Source: an uncultured Eudoraea sp. (GTDB lineage Bacteria; Bacteroidota; Bacteroidia; Flavobacteriales; Flavobacteriaceae). From it: a DNA stretch of 64,000 bases. A model generated the notes under the pieces. The model searched no databases, was not told where the DNA came from, and was given only the letters and a program-made list of their open reading frames with translations. Shown here piece after piece: positions 1 through 9,392 of this stretch. How positions within the stretch are numbered: position 1 is the stretch's first letter; every line of letters starts with the position of its first letter. The stretch covers positions 372,001-436,000 of the forward strand of contig NZ_CANLGX010000004.1 in NCBI RefSeq assembly GCF_947490415.1, read 5' to 3'. Made by a program: the position numbers and the translations under genes.

Positions 1-38
1 CCAGAAAGATTTATTGATTTTTGAAATAAATTCGAAAA

Positions 39-716
39 ATGAAATTTCTGAAAGCAGGTATTTTACTAGCCATAACCTTGTTCACTACAAGTTGCGAATC
101 CAAAATTAAGAATAAAATAGAGCCAGCCAAAGAAGTAGTTTTAGCGGAAAAATATTCCAAACAAGATCTGCAAAAATATGAAACTGCCTATTTTGCAAGC
201 GGGTGTTTTTGGTGTGTGGAAGCCATATTCGAGAGTGTAAAAGGTGTTAAGGAAGTAATCTCAGGCTACGCTGGTGGAACTGAAGAAAATCCGACCTATG
301 AACAGGTAAGCTATGGCAAGACTTCCCATGCCGAAGCAGTAGAAGTATATTATGATCCAACGGAAATATCCTATATAGAGCTGGTCCAGGTATTCTTTGG
401 ATCCCATGATCCAACCAGCCTTAATCGGCAAGGCCCGGACAGGGGAGCGCAATATCGATCTATTGCTTTCTACAAGAATCCGGAAGAAAAAAAGATCATA
501 GAGACCTATATGGTTGCACTGGAAGAAAGTGGCAATTATGAAGACCCTATTGTGACAGAAGTCACTGCCTTTACCAAATTTTATAATGCTGAAGATTACC
601 ATCAGGATTACGAAAGAAAAAACCCCAATAATTCCTATGTCAGGCAAGTATCTATTCCGAGGTTGAATCGATTTAAAAAGAACTTCCCGGATTACCTTAA
701 AAAGGAAGTGCATTAG
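39..716 (+). CDS. msrA: Peptide-methionine (S)-S-oxide reductase MsrA, lipoprotein-like N-terminus
   Basis: GCFWCVEAIFESVKGV active-site motif, YAGGTEENPTYEQVSYGKTSHAEAVEVYYDP; lipobox-like FTTSC. Confidence 0.95.
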   Translation: MKFLKAGILLAITLFTTSCESKIKNKIEPAKEVVLAEKYSKQDLQKYETAYFASGCFWCVEAIFESVKGVKEVISGYAGGTEENPTYEQVSYGKTSHAEAVEVYYDPTEISYIELVQVFFGSHDPTSLNRQGPDRGAQYRSIAFYKNPEEKKIIETYMVALEESGNYEDPIVTEVTAFTKFYNAEDYHQDYERKNPNNSYVRQVSIPRLNRFKKNFPDYLKKEVH

Positions 717-751
717 GGCAATGTTATAAAACTTAGGCAATCAAACAAAAA

Positions 752-780
752 GCGACTTTTTTAAGTCGCTTTTTTTATTT
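752..780 (+). terminator. Rho-independent terminator after msrA
   Basis: AAAGCGACTTttttAAGTCGCTTTTTTT hairpin plus T-tract. Confidence 0.8.
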
Positions 781-829
781 GTGCATTCTACAGCCTATAT
801 TTAAGGGATAAATACAAATCTATCTCCAA

Positions 830-2218
830 ATGGAACACATAAAAAGTACCCATTTTTACAAAACAGTATTAATTATAATAGTACTCACTTCAATGGGATG
901 TTCAGATTCCGTGAAGGACAATACACCCTGGACTCCTTTGTTTGATGGAGAAACCCTTAATGGCTGGACTATTAAAGGAGGTGAAGCGCATTATACGGTA
1001 AGAGATGAAATTATTGTGGGCAGTACGGTACATGATACCCCTAATACCTTTTTAACGACAGACAGGATGTATGGCGATTTTATCCTGGAATTAGACTATA
1101 AGGTAGATTCTACCATGAATTCCGGGATTCAAATCAGAAGCAATAGCTTCCCTCATTACAGGAATGGGCGTGTTCATGGTTACCAGATAGAGATAGATCC
1201 TTCAGACAGGGCATGGAGTGCGGGAATCTACGACGAGGCCAGAAGGGGCTGGCTTAATACCATGGATAATAATCCAAAGGCTCAACAGGCATTCAAGCAA
1301 AATGACTGGAATCATTATAGAATTGAAGCCATTGGAGATACTCTTAAAACCTGGATAAACGATGTGCCCGCAGCCTATCTGATAGACGATAAAACCAGTA
1401 GCGGCTTTATTGGTCTCCAGGTGCACAGCATTGGAAAGGACCAAAAGGAAGGTACAGAAATTCAATGGAAAAACATTAGAATCCTTACAGACAGCCTTGC
1501 TAAATATGCAAGGAAAAGTACACTTACACCAATCATTACTAAAAACCAACTCACCATTGACGAAGAAAAAAATGGTTGGAAACTCCTATGGGATGGCAGC
1601 ACGACCAACGGATGGCGGGGAGCACGCCTTGATGACTTTCCTGCTGAAGGCTGGGTTATAGAAAATGGTGAGCTTATAGTCTTATCATCAGGTGGGGAAG
1701 AATCTTCAGCTGGGGGCGATATTGTCACCGATGACCTTTATGGTAATTTTGAATTTCAATTGGATTTTAAACTTACAAAAGGTGCCAACAGTGGTATAAA
1801 ATATTTTGTGGATACCGACCTTAACAAAGGTCCCGGATCATCAATTGGTTTGGAATATCAAATTCTGGATGATGACAATCATCCTGATGCTAAGTTGGGC
1901 AATCACGAAGGTAGCAGAACCATGGCATCTTTGTATGATCTCATAAAGGTAGATCCTGATAAACCAGTGAATCCTATTGGTGAATGGAACCATGCCCGTA
2001 TCCTTTCCAAAGACAACCATGTGGAACATTGGCTAAATGGCATGAAAGTGCTGGAATACGAACGAAAAAGCGACACTTATAAAAAATTGGTTTCAGAGAG
2101 TAAATATAAAATCTGGCCGAATTTTGGAGAAGCTGACAAGGGCCATATACTGCTTCAGGACCACGGTGATCGTGTTTCATTTAAGAATATTAAAATAAGA
2201 CCAATCCTAAGCGAATAA
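830..2218 (+). CDS. Lipoprotein with two tandem DUF1080 (3-keto-disaccharide hydrolase) domains
   Basis: Repeated motifs LFDGETLNGW...GDFILELDYKV..SGIQIRS and LLWDGSTTNGW...GNFEFQLDFKL..NSGIKYF; lipobox SMGC. Confidence 0.85.
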   Translation: MEHIKSTHFYKTVLIIIVLTSMGCSDSVKDNTPWTPLFDGETLNGWTIKGGEAHYTVRDEIIVGSTVHDTPNTFLTTDRMYGDFILELDYKVDSTMNSGIQIRSNSFPHYRNGRVHGYQIEIDPSDRAWSAGIYDEARRGWLNTMDNNPKAQQAFKQNDWNHYRIEAIGDTLKTWINDVPAAYLIDDKTSSGFIGLQVHSIGKDQKEGTEIQWKNIRILTDSLAKYARKSTLTPIITKNQLTIDEEKNGWKLLWDGSTTNGWRGARLDDFPAEGWVIENGELIVLSSGGEESSAGGDIVTDDLYGNFEFQLDFKLTKGANSGIKYFVDTDLNKGPGSSIGLEYQILDDDNHPDAKLGNHEGSRTMASLYDLIKVDPDKPVNPIGEWNHARILSKDNHVEHWLNGMKVLEYERKSDTYKKLVSESKYKIWPNFGEADKGHILLQDHGDRVSFKNIKIRPILSE

Positions 2219-2221
2219 ACC

Positions 2222-3550
2222 ATGACTACAAGACGAGATTTTATTAAAAAAACCACTGTTGGAAGCGCTGCCATAACCTTAGGCACTTTCGCCCTGCCGG
2301 GAACCCTTAATGCAGGAGTTTTAGGTGCCAATGACCAATTGCAGGTTGCCGTTATTGGAGTGCGAAGTCGTGCTAAAGCGCTGACCATGGGTATTTCAAA
2401 AAGCCCAAATGTAAAGATCATTTACAATTGTGATGTGGATGATACTATAATTGAGGCACATAATATATGGTGCCAGAAAAAAATTGGTTACGTTCCCAAA
2501 GTGGAAAAAGATTTCAGAAGAATGCTGGAAGATAAAGATGTTGACGCTGTTTTCATAGCAACACCTGAACACTGGCATGCCCCAATGGCCATAATGGCCT
2601 TACAGGCAGGAAAGCATGTTTATGTTGAAAAACCTTGCAGTCATAACCCTTACGAGAATGACTTGTTGGTTGAGGCACAGAAAAAATACGGTAAGAAAGT
2701 ACAGATGGGTAACCAGCAACGTTCTGCAAGGACTTCTATTACCGCCGTAAGGGATATTAGAAATGGTATTATTGGAAATGTTTATAAGGGAGAAGCCTAT
2801 TATTCCAATAGCCGCTCATCTATTGGAAATGGAGTAGATACAGCCGTACCATCAACCTTAAATTGGGATCTCTGGCAGGGACCAGCGCCGAGGAAAGCAT
2901 ATAAAGACAATATTCATCCATATAATTGGCATTGGTTCCGCAATTGGGGAACAGGTGAAATTCACAACAATGGCACACACGAAATAGATATCTGCCGATG
3001 GGCATTGGGAGTTGATCTCCCTGAAACGGTCACTTCTTTTGGAGGCAAATATGCCTATAATGACGATTGGCAGTTTCCTGATAACCAACAGGTGACCTAT
3101 ACGTTCAGTGATAATAAGTTCATTACCTGGAACGGACATAGCCGGGGGGTAATGAAACCGGAACAACCGGGAAGAGGCGCAACCATTTATGGTAGTAAGG
3201 GTACTATAGAATTAAGTCGGGAAAGTTATAAATTATATGACCTGGATGGCCGACCCATCAAATTTGAATTTGAAACAGGAGGTAGCGCTACAATAGATAC
3301 TATGGGCGCAGGTGATCTGGACGGGATGCATATTGCAAATTTCTTTAATGCCATTCGGTTAGATGAAAAACAAAACTCTCCCATTGCAGATGCAAGTATA
3401 ACTACTATGCTTTGTCATCTGGGTAATATGGCTCAGGATGCGGGAGAAACGCTTAAAGTAGATACTAAGACAGGTAAGATTTTAAAAAATAAGCAAGCAA
3501 TGGCCGCCTGGAAAAGGGAATATGAAAATGGATGGGAACCAAAATTATAG
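2222..3550 (+). CDS. Gfo/Idh/MocA family oxidoreductase with Tat signal
   Basis: TRRDFIKK Tat motif; VAVIGVRSRAKA; ATPEHWHAPMAIMALQAGKHVYVEKP. Confidence 0.9.
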   Translation: MTTRRDFIKKTTVGSAAITLGTFALPGTLNAGVLGANDQLQVAVIGVRSRAKALTMGISKSPNVKIIYNCDVDDTIIEAHNIWCQKKIGYVPKVEKDFRRMLEDKDVDAVFIATPEHWHAPMAIMALQAGKHVYVEKPCSHNPYENDLLVEAQKKYGKKVQMGNQQRSARTSITAVRDIRNGIIGNVYKGEAYYSNSRSSIGNGVDTAVPSTLNWDLWQGPAPRKAYKDNIHPYNWHWFRNWGTGEIHNNGTHEIDICRWALGVDLPETVTSFGGKYAYNDDWQFPDNQQVTYTFSDNKFITWNGHSRGVMKPEQPGRGATIYGSKGTIELSRESYKLYDLDGRPIKFEFETGGSATIDTMGAGDLDGMHIANFFNAIRLDEKQNSPIADASITTMLCHLGNMAQDAGETLKVDTKTGKILKNKQAMAAWKREYENGWEPKL

Positions 3551-3562
3551 GTAAATTTAAGT

Positions 3563-4753
3563 ATGAAGCGGAGAGAATTTGTGATCAAAAGCAGTCTGGC
3601 AACAGCTGCCATAGGCACTACAAGTTTTATGGAATCTGGTATGGCCTATTCTAAGAATACAACAGATAGCATAAACTTTGGCGTCATAGGTACGGGAGAT
3701 CGCGGCGGTGGGCTAATAAATATCATGAATAATATTCCGGACTTAAACGTGATATCATGTTGCGATATTTTGCCATTCAGACTTCAGAAAGGCATTGCAA
3801 ATACGTCAGGAAAAGCGAAAGGATATTCAGATTACCGTAAACTTCTGGAACAGAAAGATATAGACGCTATCTTGGTTGCAACTCCTTTTAATACTCATTC
3901 GCAAATAGCATCGGAAGCTATCGATGCCGGTAAACATGTTTTTTGTGAAAAAACTATGGCCAAAGGATATGATGGTATAATCCGGTTAAGAGACAAAGTA
4001 AATAGTTCTGATAAGATCTTCCAAACCGGGCATCAATATCATAGTTCACGTTTATATAGACATGTAGTAGACCTTATACAGAATGGAAAAGTTGGCAAAG
4101 TCACCGCTATTGAATGTCAATGGAACCGAAATGGAAACTGGAGAAGGCCAGTTACTGACCCTGTACAGGAAAGAGCAATCAACTGGAGAATGTACCGTGA
4201 ATACTCCGGCGGTTTGGTAGCCGAACTATGTTCACATCAGATTGATTTTACTAATTGGGTTTTAAACGCAATTCCTGAACAAGTATTAGGTGTTGGTGGA
4301 ATTGACTACTGGAAAGATGGCCGCGAAACATTTGATAATGTCCACCTTATCTATAGTTACCCCAATGGTGTAAAAGCTACTTTTACATGTTTAACCAGCA
4401 ATTCAAAAGATGATTACCAAATAAAAGTGATGGGAGACAAAGGCACATTGATCCTTGATTATGTTAATGCATGGTTCTTTCCGGAAGGGAATTACAAAAA
4501 AGAAATTCAAGATGTAGACGGGGTTTCGGGAGCTACCATTAAATGGGACGAAGGCAAAGGCATTCCAATTGATATAGATCATGCAGACCCTAGTACCCAG
4601 GCATTAATCGACTTTAAGAACAATATATTAAATAATACAGTTCCCACATCAAATGTTACTACTGGCGCTAAAGCTGCCGCATGTGTTCAAATGGGTTTAG
4701 ATGCCATGTATAACAACAAAATAGTTCAATGGAATAATGAATTAAATTTATAA
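3563..4753 (+). CDS. Gfo/Idh/MocA family oxidoreductase with Tat-like signal
   Basis: KRREFVIKS; FGVIGTGDRGGG; ATPFNTHSQIASEAIDAGKHVFCEK. Confidence 0.9.
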   Translation: MKRREFVIKSSLATAAIGTTSFMESGMAYSKNTTDSINFGVIGTGDRGGGLINIMNNIPDLNVISCCDILPFRLQKGIANTSGKAKGYSDYRKLLEQKDIDAILVATPFNTHSQIASEAIDAGKHVFCEKTMAKGYDGIIRLRDKVNSSDKIFQTGHQYHSSRLYRHVVDLIQNGKVGKVTAIECQWNRNGNWRRPVTDPVQERAINWRMYREYSGGLVAELCSHQIDFTNWVLNAIPEQVLGVGGIDYWKDGRETFDNVHLIYSYPNGVKATFTCLTSNSKDDYQIKVMGDKGTLILDYVNAWFFPEGNYKKEIQDVDGVSGATIKWDEGKGIPIDIDHADPSTQALIDFKNNILNNTVPTSNVTTGAKAAACVQMGLDAMYNNKIVQWNNELNL

Positions 4754-5224
4754 ATAAGTAAGTCCCTATACTTCTGGCTTATCAAATATGTATTTGTAGG
4801 CAGATTGCTTCAACACATCGCAACATACTATGGTGAAAGGACACAAACCAAAAAAAATGACCATCATGTAAAAAGGGCCCTCAAAAACTGAAATATCAAC
4901 TATCCATGAATTCAAGGTAGTCGATAAAGGTCCCGGGAGATTTGCATTTATGCAATAATAATTAGGCCACCGATTTAATTACCTAAATCAAAACAAGCAT
5001 ATGCAAATATCAATTTCTTTATCTATAAATGATTATTTAGATCACGGAACAAAAGCCTCAAAAGAGCTTTGCTCTGATAAAAAATAGTTTCATACGAACC
5101 TATTGCGACAATGATGGAAGTAATGGAAGGGAAAAATTTACAGGATTTGTTTTTTCCTGTTGAGGATAAAAATCAAGGATGGGTCGTTGCAGATAAATTT
5201 GGGACTATGAAGTTAAAAGAGTAG

Positions 5225-6706
5225 TTATTGTTGAAGCAGGATGTCGCTGTATCTGGAATCTATTACTATTGACTTCCCCGAATCCTTTTGCATATAATAC
5301 CCCCTGTGAACAAAACTGTTTCCATTTTTTTCCGATACTAATTTTAAATCCGACGGACCGGAGTATTCAGAAGAAGTACCATCTATAGTAATACTAAATG
5401 GGGTGCCTGGTAAACGGCAAACTAATTCCCCGTTCTGTACAGATATATCCAAATCCTTAAAATCATTAGCAATTGTATTGATCCTTAATGCACCAAGGTC
5501 ATTTTTAATTTGGGCACTTTTTAGTAAACGATCTATAGTAATATCAGAAGAAGTAGCGTTTAAAGTCAATATATTTACGTCCTTTAAAGCCACATCTTCT
5601 GAGAAATTGATATTTAAGTTCCCATAATTCCATCGTTGTACGGACACCGGAGAATAGGAAGCCACAATATTTGTCTTTTCGCCATCTATAGTGGAGGCAA
5701 GCAACCTTGCATAAGACAAGGTTGCATTCATGTTTCTTGTATTCTCTGCCAGCTTAACCTCTCCATGTCGTACATTCATTTTGAGTTTAGTAGATTTCGG
5801 CATTTTAATTCTGATGGTCTTTTTTACCTTATAATTCCTTTCTTCACCTTCAGAAGATCGGTAAAAAGTATTAGGTCCATCTTTCCCTTGTCTTGAAATA
5901 ATAACATTCCTGTGAACCTTGCGTTGTTCATGTGCAATTCTTCTCTGCTCCTCCATAGCCTCTCGCTTTATTTCCTGAGCTTCACGCCTTAATTCTTGAG
6001 CTTCGCCTCTCATTTCTTCCCTTTCTTTGCTCATTTCTTCTCTTTCTCTCATCATTTCTTCCCGAGCTTCTTCGCGTTTCTCAACCCTGGACTCCATTTC
6101 TTTACCCCAGGCTTCCATTTCCTTTTGATATTCTTCATCAAAATTCTTTTCAAAATCCTTTGACCACTCTTTTAAGTACTTTTCACCATCTTTCTGATAG
6201 GCCTGATAATCAAAATCTTTGAATTTCATTGGAGGCATTGGGGGCATAGGGGGCATTTCCATGATAATCTCCGGAATTTCCGGGATTTGTAAATCCAGAA
6301 AAAGGGGCTCCATATCCGGCATTTCAGGAATTTCAGGAATTTCAACAATTATATTATTGGCATCACCATGTGCTCCTTTTAAAACCCATGCATATCCCCC
6401 GCCTGTTTCTATTGTTATTTCCTGGCTATTGCCAACGATTTTTATACCACCATTGTTAAAATAGGCCTCAGCTTCTTCGGGAGTAGCTCCCTCAAGTTCA
6501 ATTGTGGCTTCAACTACTACCTGATTTTTATTCCAGGTTTCAAATTCAATATCGGCATGACTTGTATTAATATCAACAACGGCATTATCACCTACCGAAA
6601 AGGTTTCCTTATACTTTTTGGATTGCATTTGTCCGAAGCTGCCAATTGTAAAGAGGCAAAGGCTAAGCACAAAACTTTTAAACACTATTTGATGTAACTT
6701 GTTCAT
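5225..6706 (-). CDS. Secreted DUF4097-like (adhesin-like beta) protein with Pro-rich and charged-helix insertion
   Basis: Signal peptide; beta-rich N- and C-terminal parts typical of DUF4097-type proteins; IPEIPEMP../MPPMPPMPPM and E/R-rich insert; next to sigma/anti-sigma genes. Confidence 0.6.
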   Translation of the reverse strand: MNKLHQIVFKSFVLSLCLFTIGSFGQMQSKKYKETFSVGDNAVVDINTSHADIEFETWNKNQVVVEATIELEGATPEEAEAYFNNGGIKIVGNSQEITIETGGGYAWVLKGAHGDANNIIVEIPEIPEMPDMEPLFLDLQIPEIPEIIMEMPPMPPMPPMKFKDFDYQAYQKDGEKYLKEWSKDFEKNFDEEYQKEMEAWGKEMESRVEKREEAREEMMREREEMSKEREEMRGEAQELRREAQEIKREAMEEQRRIAHEQRKVHRNVIISRQGKDGPNTFYRSSEGEERNYKVKKTIRIKMPKSTKLKMNVRHGEVKLAENTRNMNATLSYARLLASTIDGEKTNIVASYSPVSVQRWNYGNLNINFSEDVALKDVNILTLNATSSDITIDRLLKSAQIKNDLGALRINTIANDFKDLDISVQNGELVCRLPGTPFSITIDGTSSEYSGPSDLKLVSEKNGNSFVHRGYYMQKDSGKSIVIDSRYSDILLQQ

Positions 6707-7262
6707 TTTCTGATGATTTTAATTGATTTAATTTTTGTTTCAATTTCTGCAATAACTGCAACCTTAATTGCAGGTTTTTAATAAGAGCCGAAATAGTCTG
6801 ATCATTTGGACCAATTTCGTTTAATTCTATATTGAGCCTTTTGTACTCTTCATCCAACTCAGACAAACGCTTCATATAATCATCTACCAGGGCTTTATTT
6901 TCGCCTGAGACTTCCAAACGGGATAATTCAAGGTTGATATTGGCTACATAGTAGTTTTCTACTTTCTTCAGATCCGGGGAAAGATCACCTAGAGAATACC
7001 CCTGAGGTTTCGAATCCTCCGTTCCTTTATCAACAACAACAGGCTGTTGTGGCAAGTCACTTTTATAATTTATATAGGAATAAATTCCCAGGCTAAAAAG
7101 CACTAATATTGATGCCGCGATTTTTATAAAATAGAAAGTCGATCTCCTTGCCTGAGGTAACTCTTTATCTAATCGTTGTAAAAACCGCTCCTCGTGTCCT
7201 TTTTTCATCAGATGCTTTTTATCGTTCTCTTTTTTGAACAATTCTCTAAGATCCTGTGCCAT
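6678..7262 (-). CDS. Anti-sigma-factor-like membrane protein (single TM, C-terminal coiled coil)
   Basis: Overlaps the ECF sigma gene by a few bp; one central TM segment IAASILVLFSLGIYSYI. Confidence 0.6.
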   Translation of the reverse strand: MAQDLRELFKKENDKKHLMKKGHEERFLQRLDKELPQARRSTFYFIKIAASILVLFSLGIYSYINYKSDLPQQPVVVDKGTEDSKPQGYSLGDLSPDLKKVENYYVANINLELSRLEVSGENKALVDDYMKRLSELDEEYKRLNIELNEIGPNDQTISALIKNLQLRLQLLQKLKQKLNQLKSSENEQVTSNSV

Positions 7263-7803
7263 AACGTTTTTCTTTAAGTAATTCCTTTAAATGCCCTTTA
7301 CCTCTTAACAATCGGGTCCTGCTTGTGGTTTCTGTCAAATTCAATATTTCAGAGATCTCACTATGATCATATCCCTCCATTAGATAAAGTTGTACAACAA
7401 GTCGGTATTTCTCTGATAATTGATTTATCGCTTCTTTTACCTCATCAATTGATATTCCATCATCTACAGACCAGTCCTCATCTTCAACAATATGTACGCT
7501 ATTTTCATTAAGTTCCTGAAAGCGCTCCTTTTTAGATTTTAGAAAGTCTATACTCTTGTTGATAACAATTTTCTTTAACCATGCGCCAAATGTAACTTCA
7601 CCTTTGAATTGATCTATCTTTTGAAACGCCTTAATAAAGGATTCCTGTAAAACGTCTTCAGCATCATCAGGATCATTTATAAATCGTTTTGCCACAAAAT
7701 ACATACCATCACAATATTGCCTGTAAAGCTTTATTTGTGCTTTTCGATCATTGGCTTTGCAACGCTCTACCAGATCTATTTGAAACATTTGGCCGGTTTC
7801 CAA
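7246..7803 (-). CDS. RNA polymerase ECF-type sigma-70 factor
   Basis: DAEDVLQESFIKAFQKIDQFKGEVTFGAWLKKIVINKSIDFLKSKK; region 4 HSEISEILNLTETTSRTRLLRGKGHLKELL. Confidence 0.93.
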   Translation of the reverse strand: METGQMFQIDLVERCKANDRKAQIKLYRQYCDGMYFVAKRFINDPDDAEDVLQESFIKAFQKIDQFKGEVTFGAWLKKIVINKSIDFLKSKKERFQELNENSVHIVEDEDWSVDDGISIDEVKEAINQLSEKYRLVVQLYLMEGYDHSEISEILNLTETTSRTRLLRGKGHLKELLKEKRYGTGS

Positions 7804-7897
7804 TTTTTGGTATTAGTTGTTGTTAATTTAAAGACGAGTGAAAATATTGCATGTTGCAAAAAACAAGTATTTTTAAGAAATTTTTAAATAGCCCACC

Positions 7898-8806
7898 TTG
7901 CAACAAGTTACAATTAAAAACGATTTTATATCCTTAAGTGTCCTCGATTACGGAGCTATTATTCAAAATATTCTGGTTAAAGACAAGGAAGGAAATGTGC
8001 TGAATGTAGTGGTTGGATTTGAGAATCCAGAAAATTATCTGGAAGATGATAAATTCTTAGGCGCATGTGTTGGCCGCTTTGCCGGCAGGATATCCAACAG
8101 CGGCTTTGAACTTGATGGAAACTCTTATCATTTGAAAAGTGAAGATGGTATACACCTGCATGGGGGAAAGGAAAGCTTCGGAAAAAAGTACTGGAAGTTC
8201 GAAACCATTGATAACAGTGAACATCCCTGGCTGAAATTGAGTTACAAAAGCCCTCATATGGAAGAGGGTTATCCGGGAAACCTAATAGCCAGCGTGACGT
8301 ATAGATTGGTTGGAAATTCATTGCACATAGTTCACGAAGCGGTTACAGATAGAACTACCGTTATAAATATGACAAACCATTCATACTTTTGCCTGGACAA
8401 TACTAATTCTATTGATCACTATGAGCTGCAACTGGAATGTCCTGAAATATTAGAAACTCAAGATAATTTGCTGCCAACCGGAAAACTGATTTCCGTGAAA
8501 GACACAGATTACGATTTCCTTACTAGAAAAGAGATAGCAGGAAAACGATTGGATACTCCGTATGTGGTTTCAGATGATGCTAAAAAAGTGGCTGAACTAT
8601 ATTCCCCGGTTTCAGGCATTCAGATGAAAGTTGAAAGCAATCAACCTGCTGTTGTTGTTTATACTCCCCCGGAGTTTGGAGCTATTTGTTTTGAAACCCA
8701 AAACTATCCTGATGCACCTAATATTCAATCATTTCCACCAGCGGTGCTTCATCCCGGAGAAACCTATTACAACCAGGCAATTTTTACTTTTGATTTAGTA
8801 ACTTAG
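7898..8806 (+). CDS. galM: Aldose 1-epimerase (galactose mutarotase), TTG start
   Basis: VVGFENPENYLEDDKFLGACVGRFAGRI; HLHGGKESFGKKYW; VINMTNHSYFCL; VYTPPEFGAICFETQNYPDAPN. Confidence 0.9.
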   Translation: MQQVTIKNDFISLSVLDYGAIIQNILVKDKEGNVLNVVVGFENPENYLEDDKFLGACVGRFAGRISNSGFELDGNSYHLKSEDGIHLHGGKESFGKKYWKFETIDNSEHPWLKLSYKSPHMEEGYPGNLIASVTYRLVGNSLHIVHEAVTDRTTVINMTNHSYFCLDNTNSIDHYELQLECPEILETQDNLLPTGKLISVKDTDYDFLTRKEIAGKRLDTPYVVSDDAKKVAELYSPVSGIQMKVESNQPAVVVYTPPEFGAICFETQNYPDAPNIQSFPPAVLHPGETYYNQAIFTFDLVT

Positions 8807-8831
8807 ACAAACTAATCAACACTTCTATAAT

Positions 8832-9392
8832 ATGAAAGTATTAAAATGGATATTGATCATATTAGCGGCATTAGCGCTACTTTTTTACTTCGTGGGAATG
8901 CCCTATCTAAAAGAACAAACTAAGAAAAACAGTCCTCAAAAGATCGTTGTTTACACTGAAAATGGCATGGACCTTACACTAAAATACAGCAGTCCTTTCA
9001 AAAAGGGAAGGGTAATTTTTGGTGAACTTGTGCCCTATGATGCCGTATGGCGTACTGGTGCTAATGAGCCTACAACCTTTACCACTAACTCCAAAATTTA
9101 TATCATCGATAAAGAACTTCCTGCAGGTACCTATTCGCTTTGGACAATCCCGGGTAAAGACAGCTGGCAGGTAATTTTTAATAAGAATGTCCCAGATTGG
9201 GGAGTTACTCTTAGTAGCGGTGGTAAAGAAACAACACGTATCCCTGAAGAAGACATTGTTAACGTTGAGGTACCCGTTATTAATTTGTTGGAAACAGTTG
9301 AAAGTTTGACTATAAATTTTGAAGAAACCGGGCAATTATACCTCAGTCTCGAATGGGACAAAACCAAAATCCGGGTACCAATTACCAACTAA
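8832..9392 (+). CDS. DUF2911 domain-containing protein
   Basis: GRVIFGELVPYDAVWRTGANEPTTFTTNSKIYI..LPAGTYSLWTIPG. Confidence 0.85.
   Translation: MKVLKWILIILAALALLFYFVGMPYLKEQTKKNSPQKIVVYTENGMDLTLKYSSPFKKGRVIFGELVPYDAVWRTGANEPTTFTTNSKIYIIDKELPAGTYSLWTIPGKDSWQVIFNKNVPDWGVTLSSGGKETTRIPEEDIVNVEVPVINLLETVESLTINFEETGQLYLSLEWDKTKIRVPITN

Noticed and set aside
261-740. 159-aa minus-strand ORF opposite msrA
   Set aside because: Fully antisense to a convincing msrA; composition not protein-like.
6219-6464. Plus-strand ORF with GGIGGIGGI repeats
   Set aside because: Antisense shadow of the Pro/Met/Glu-rich segment of the DUF4097-like gene.
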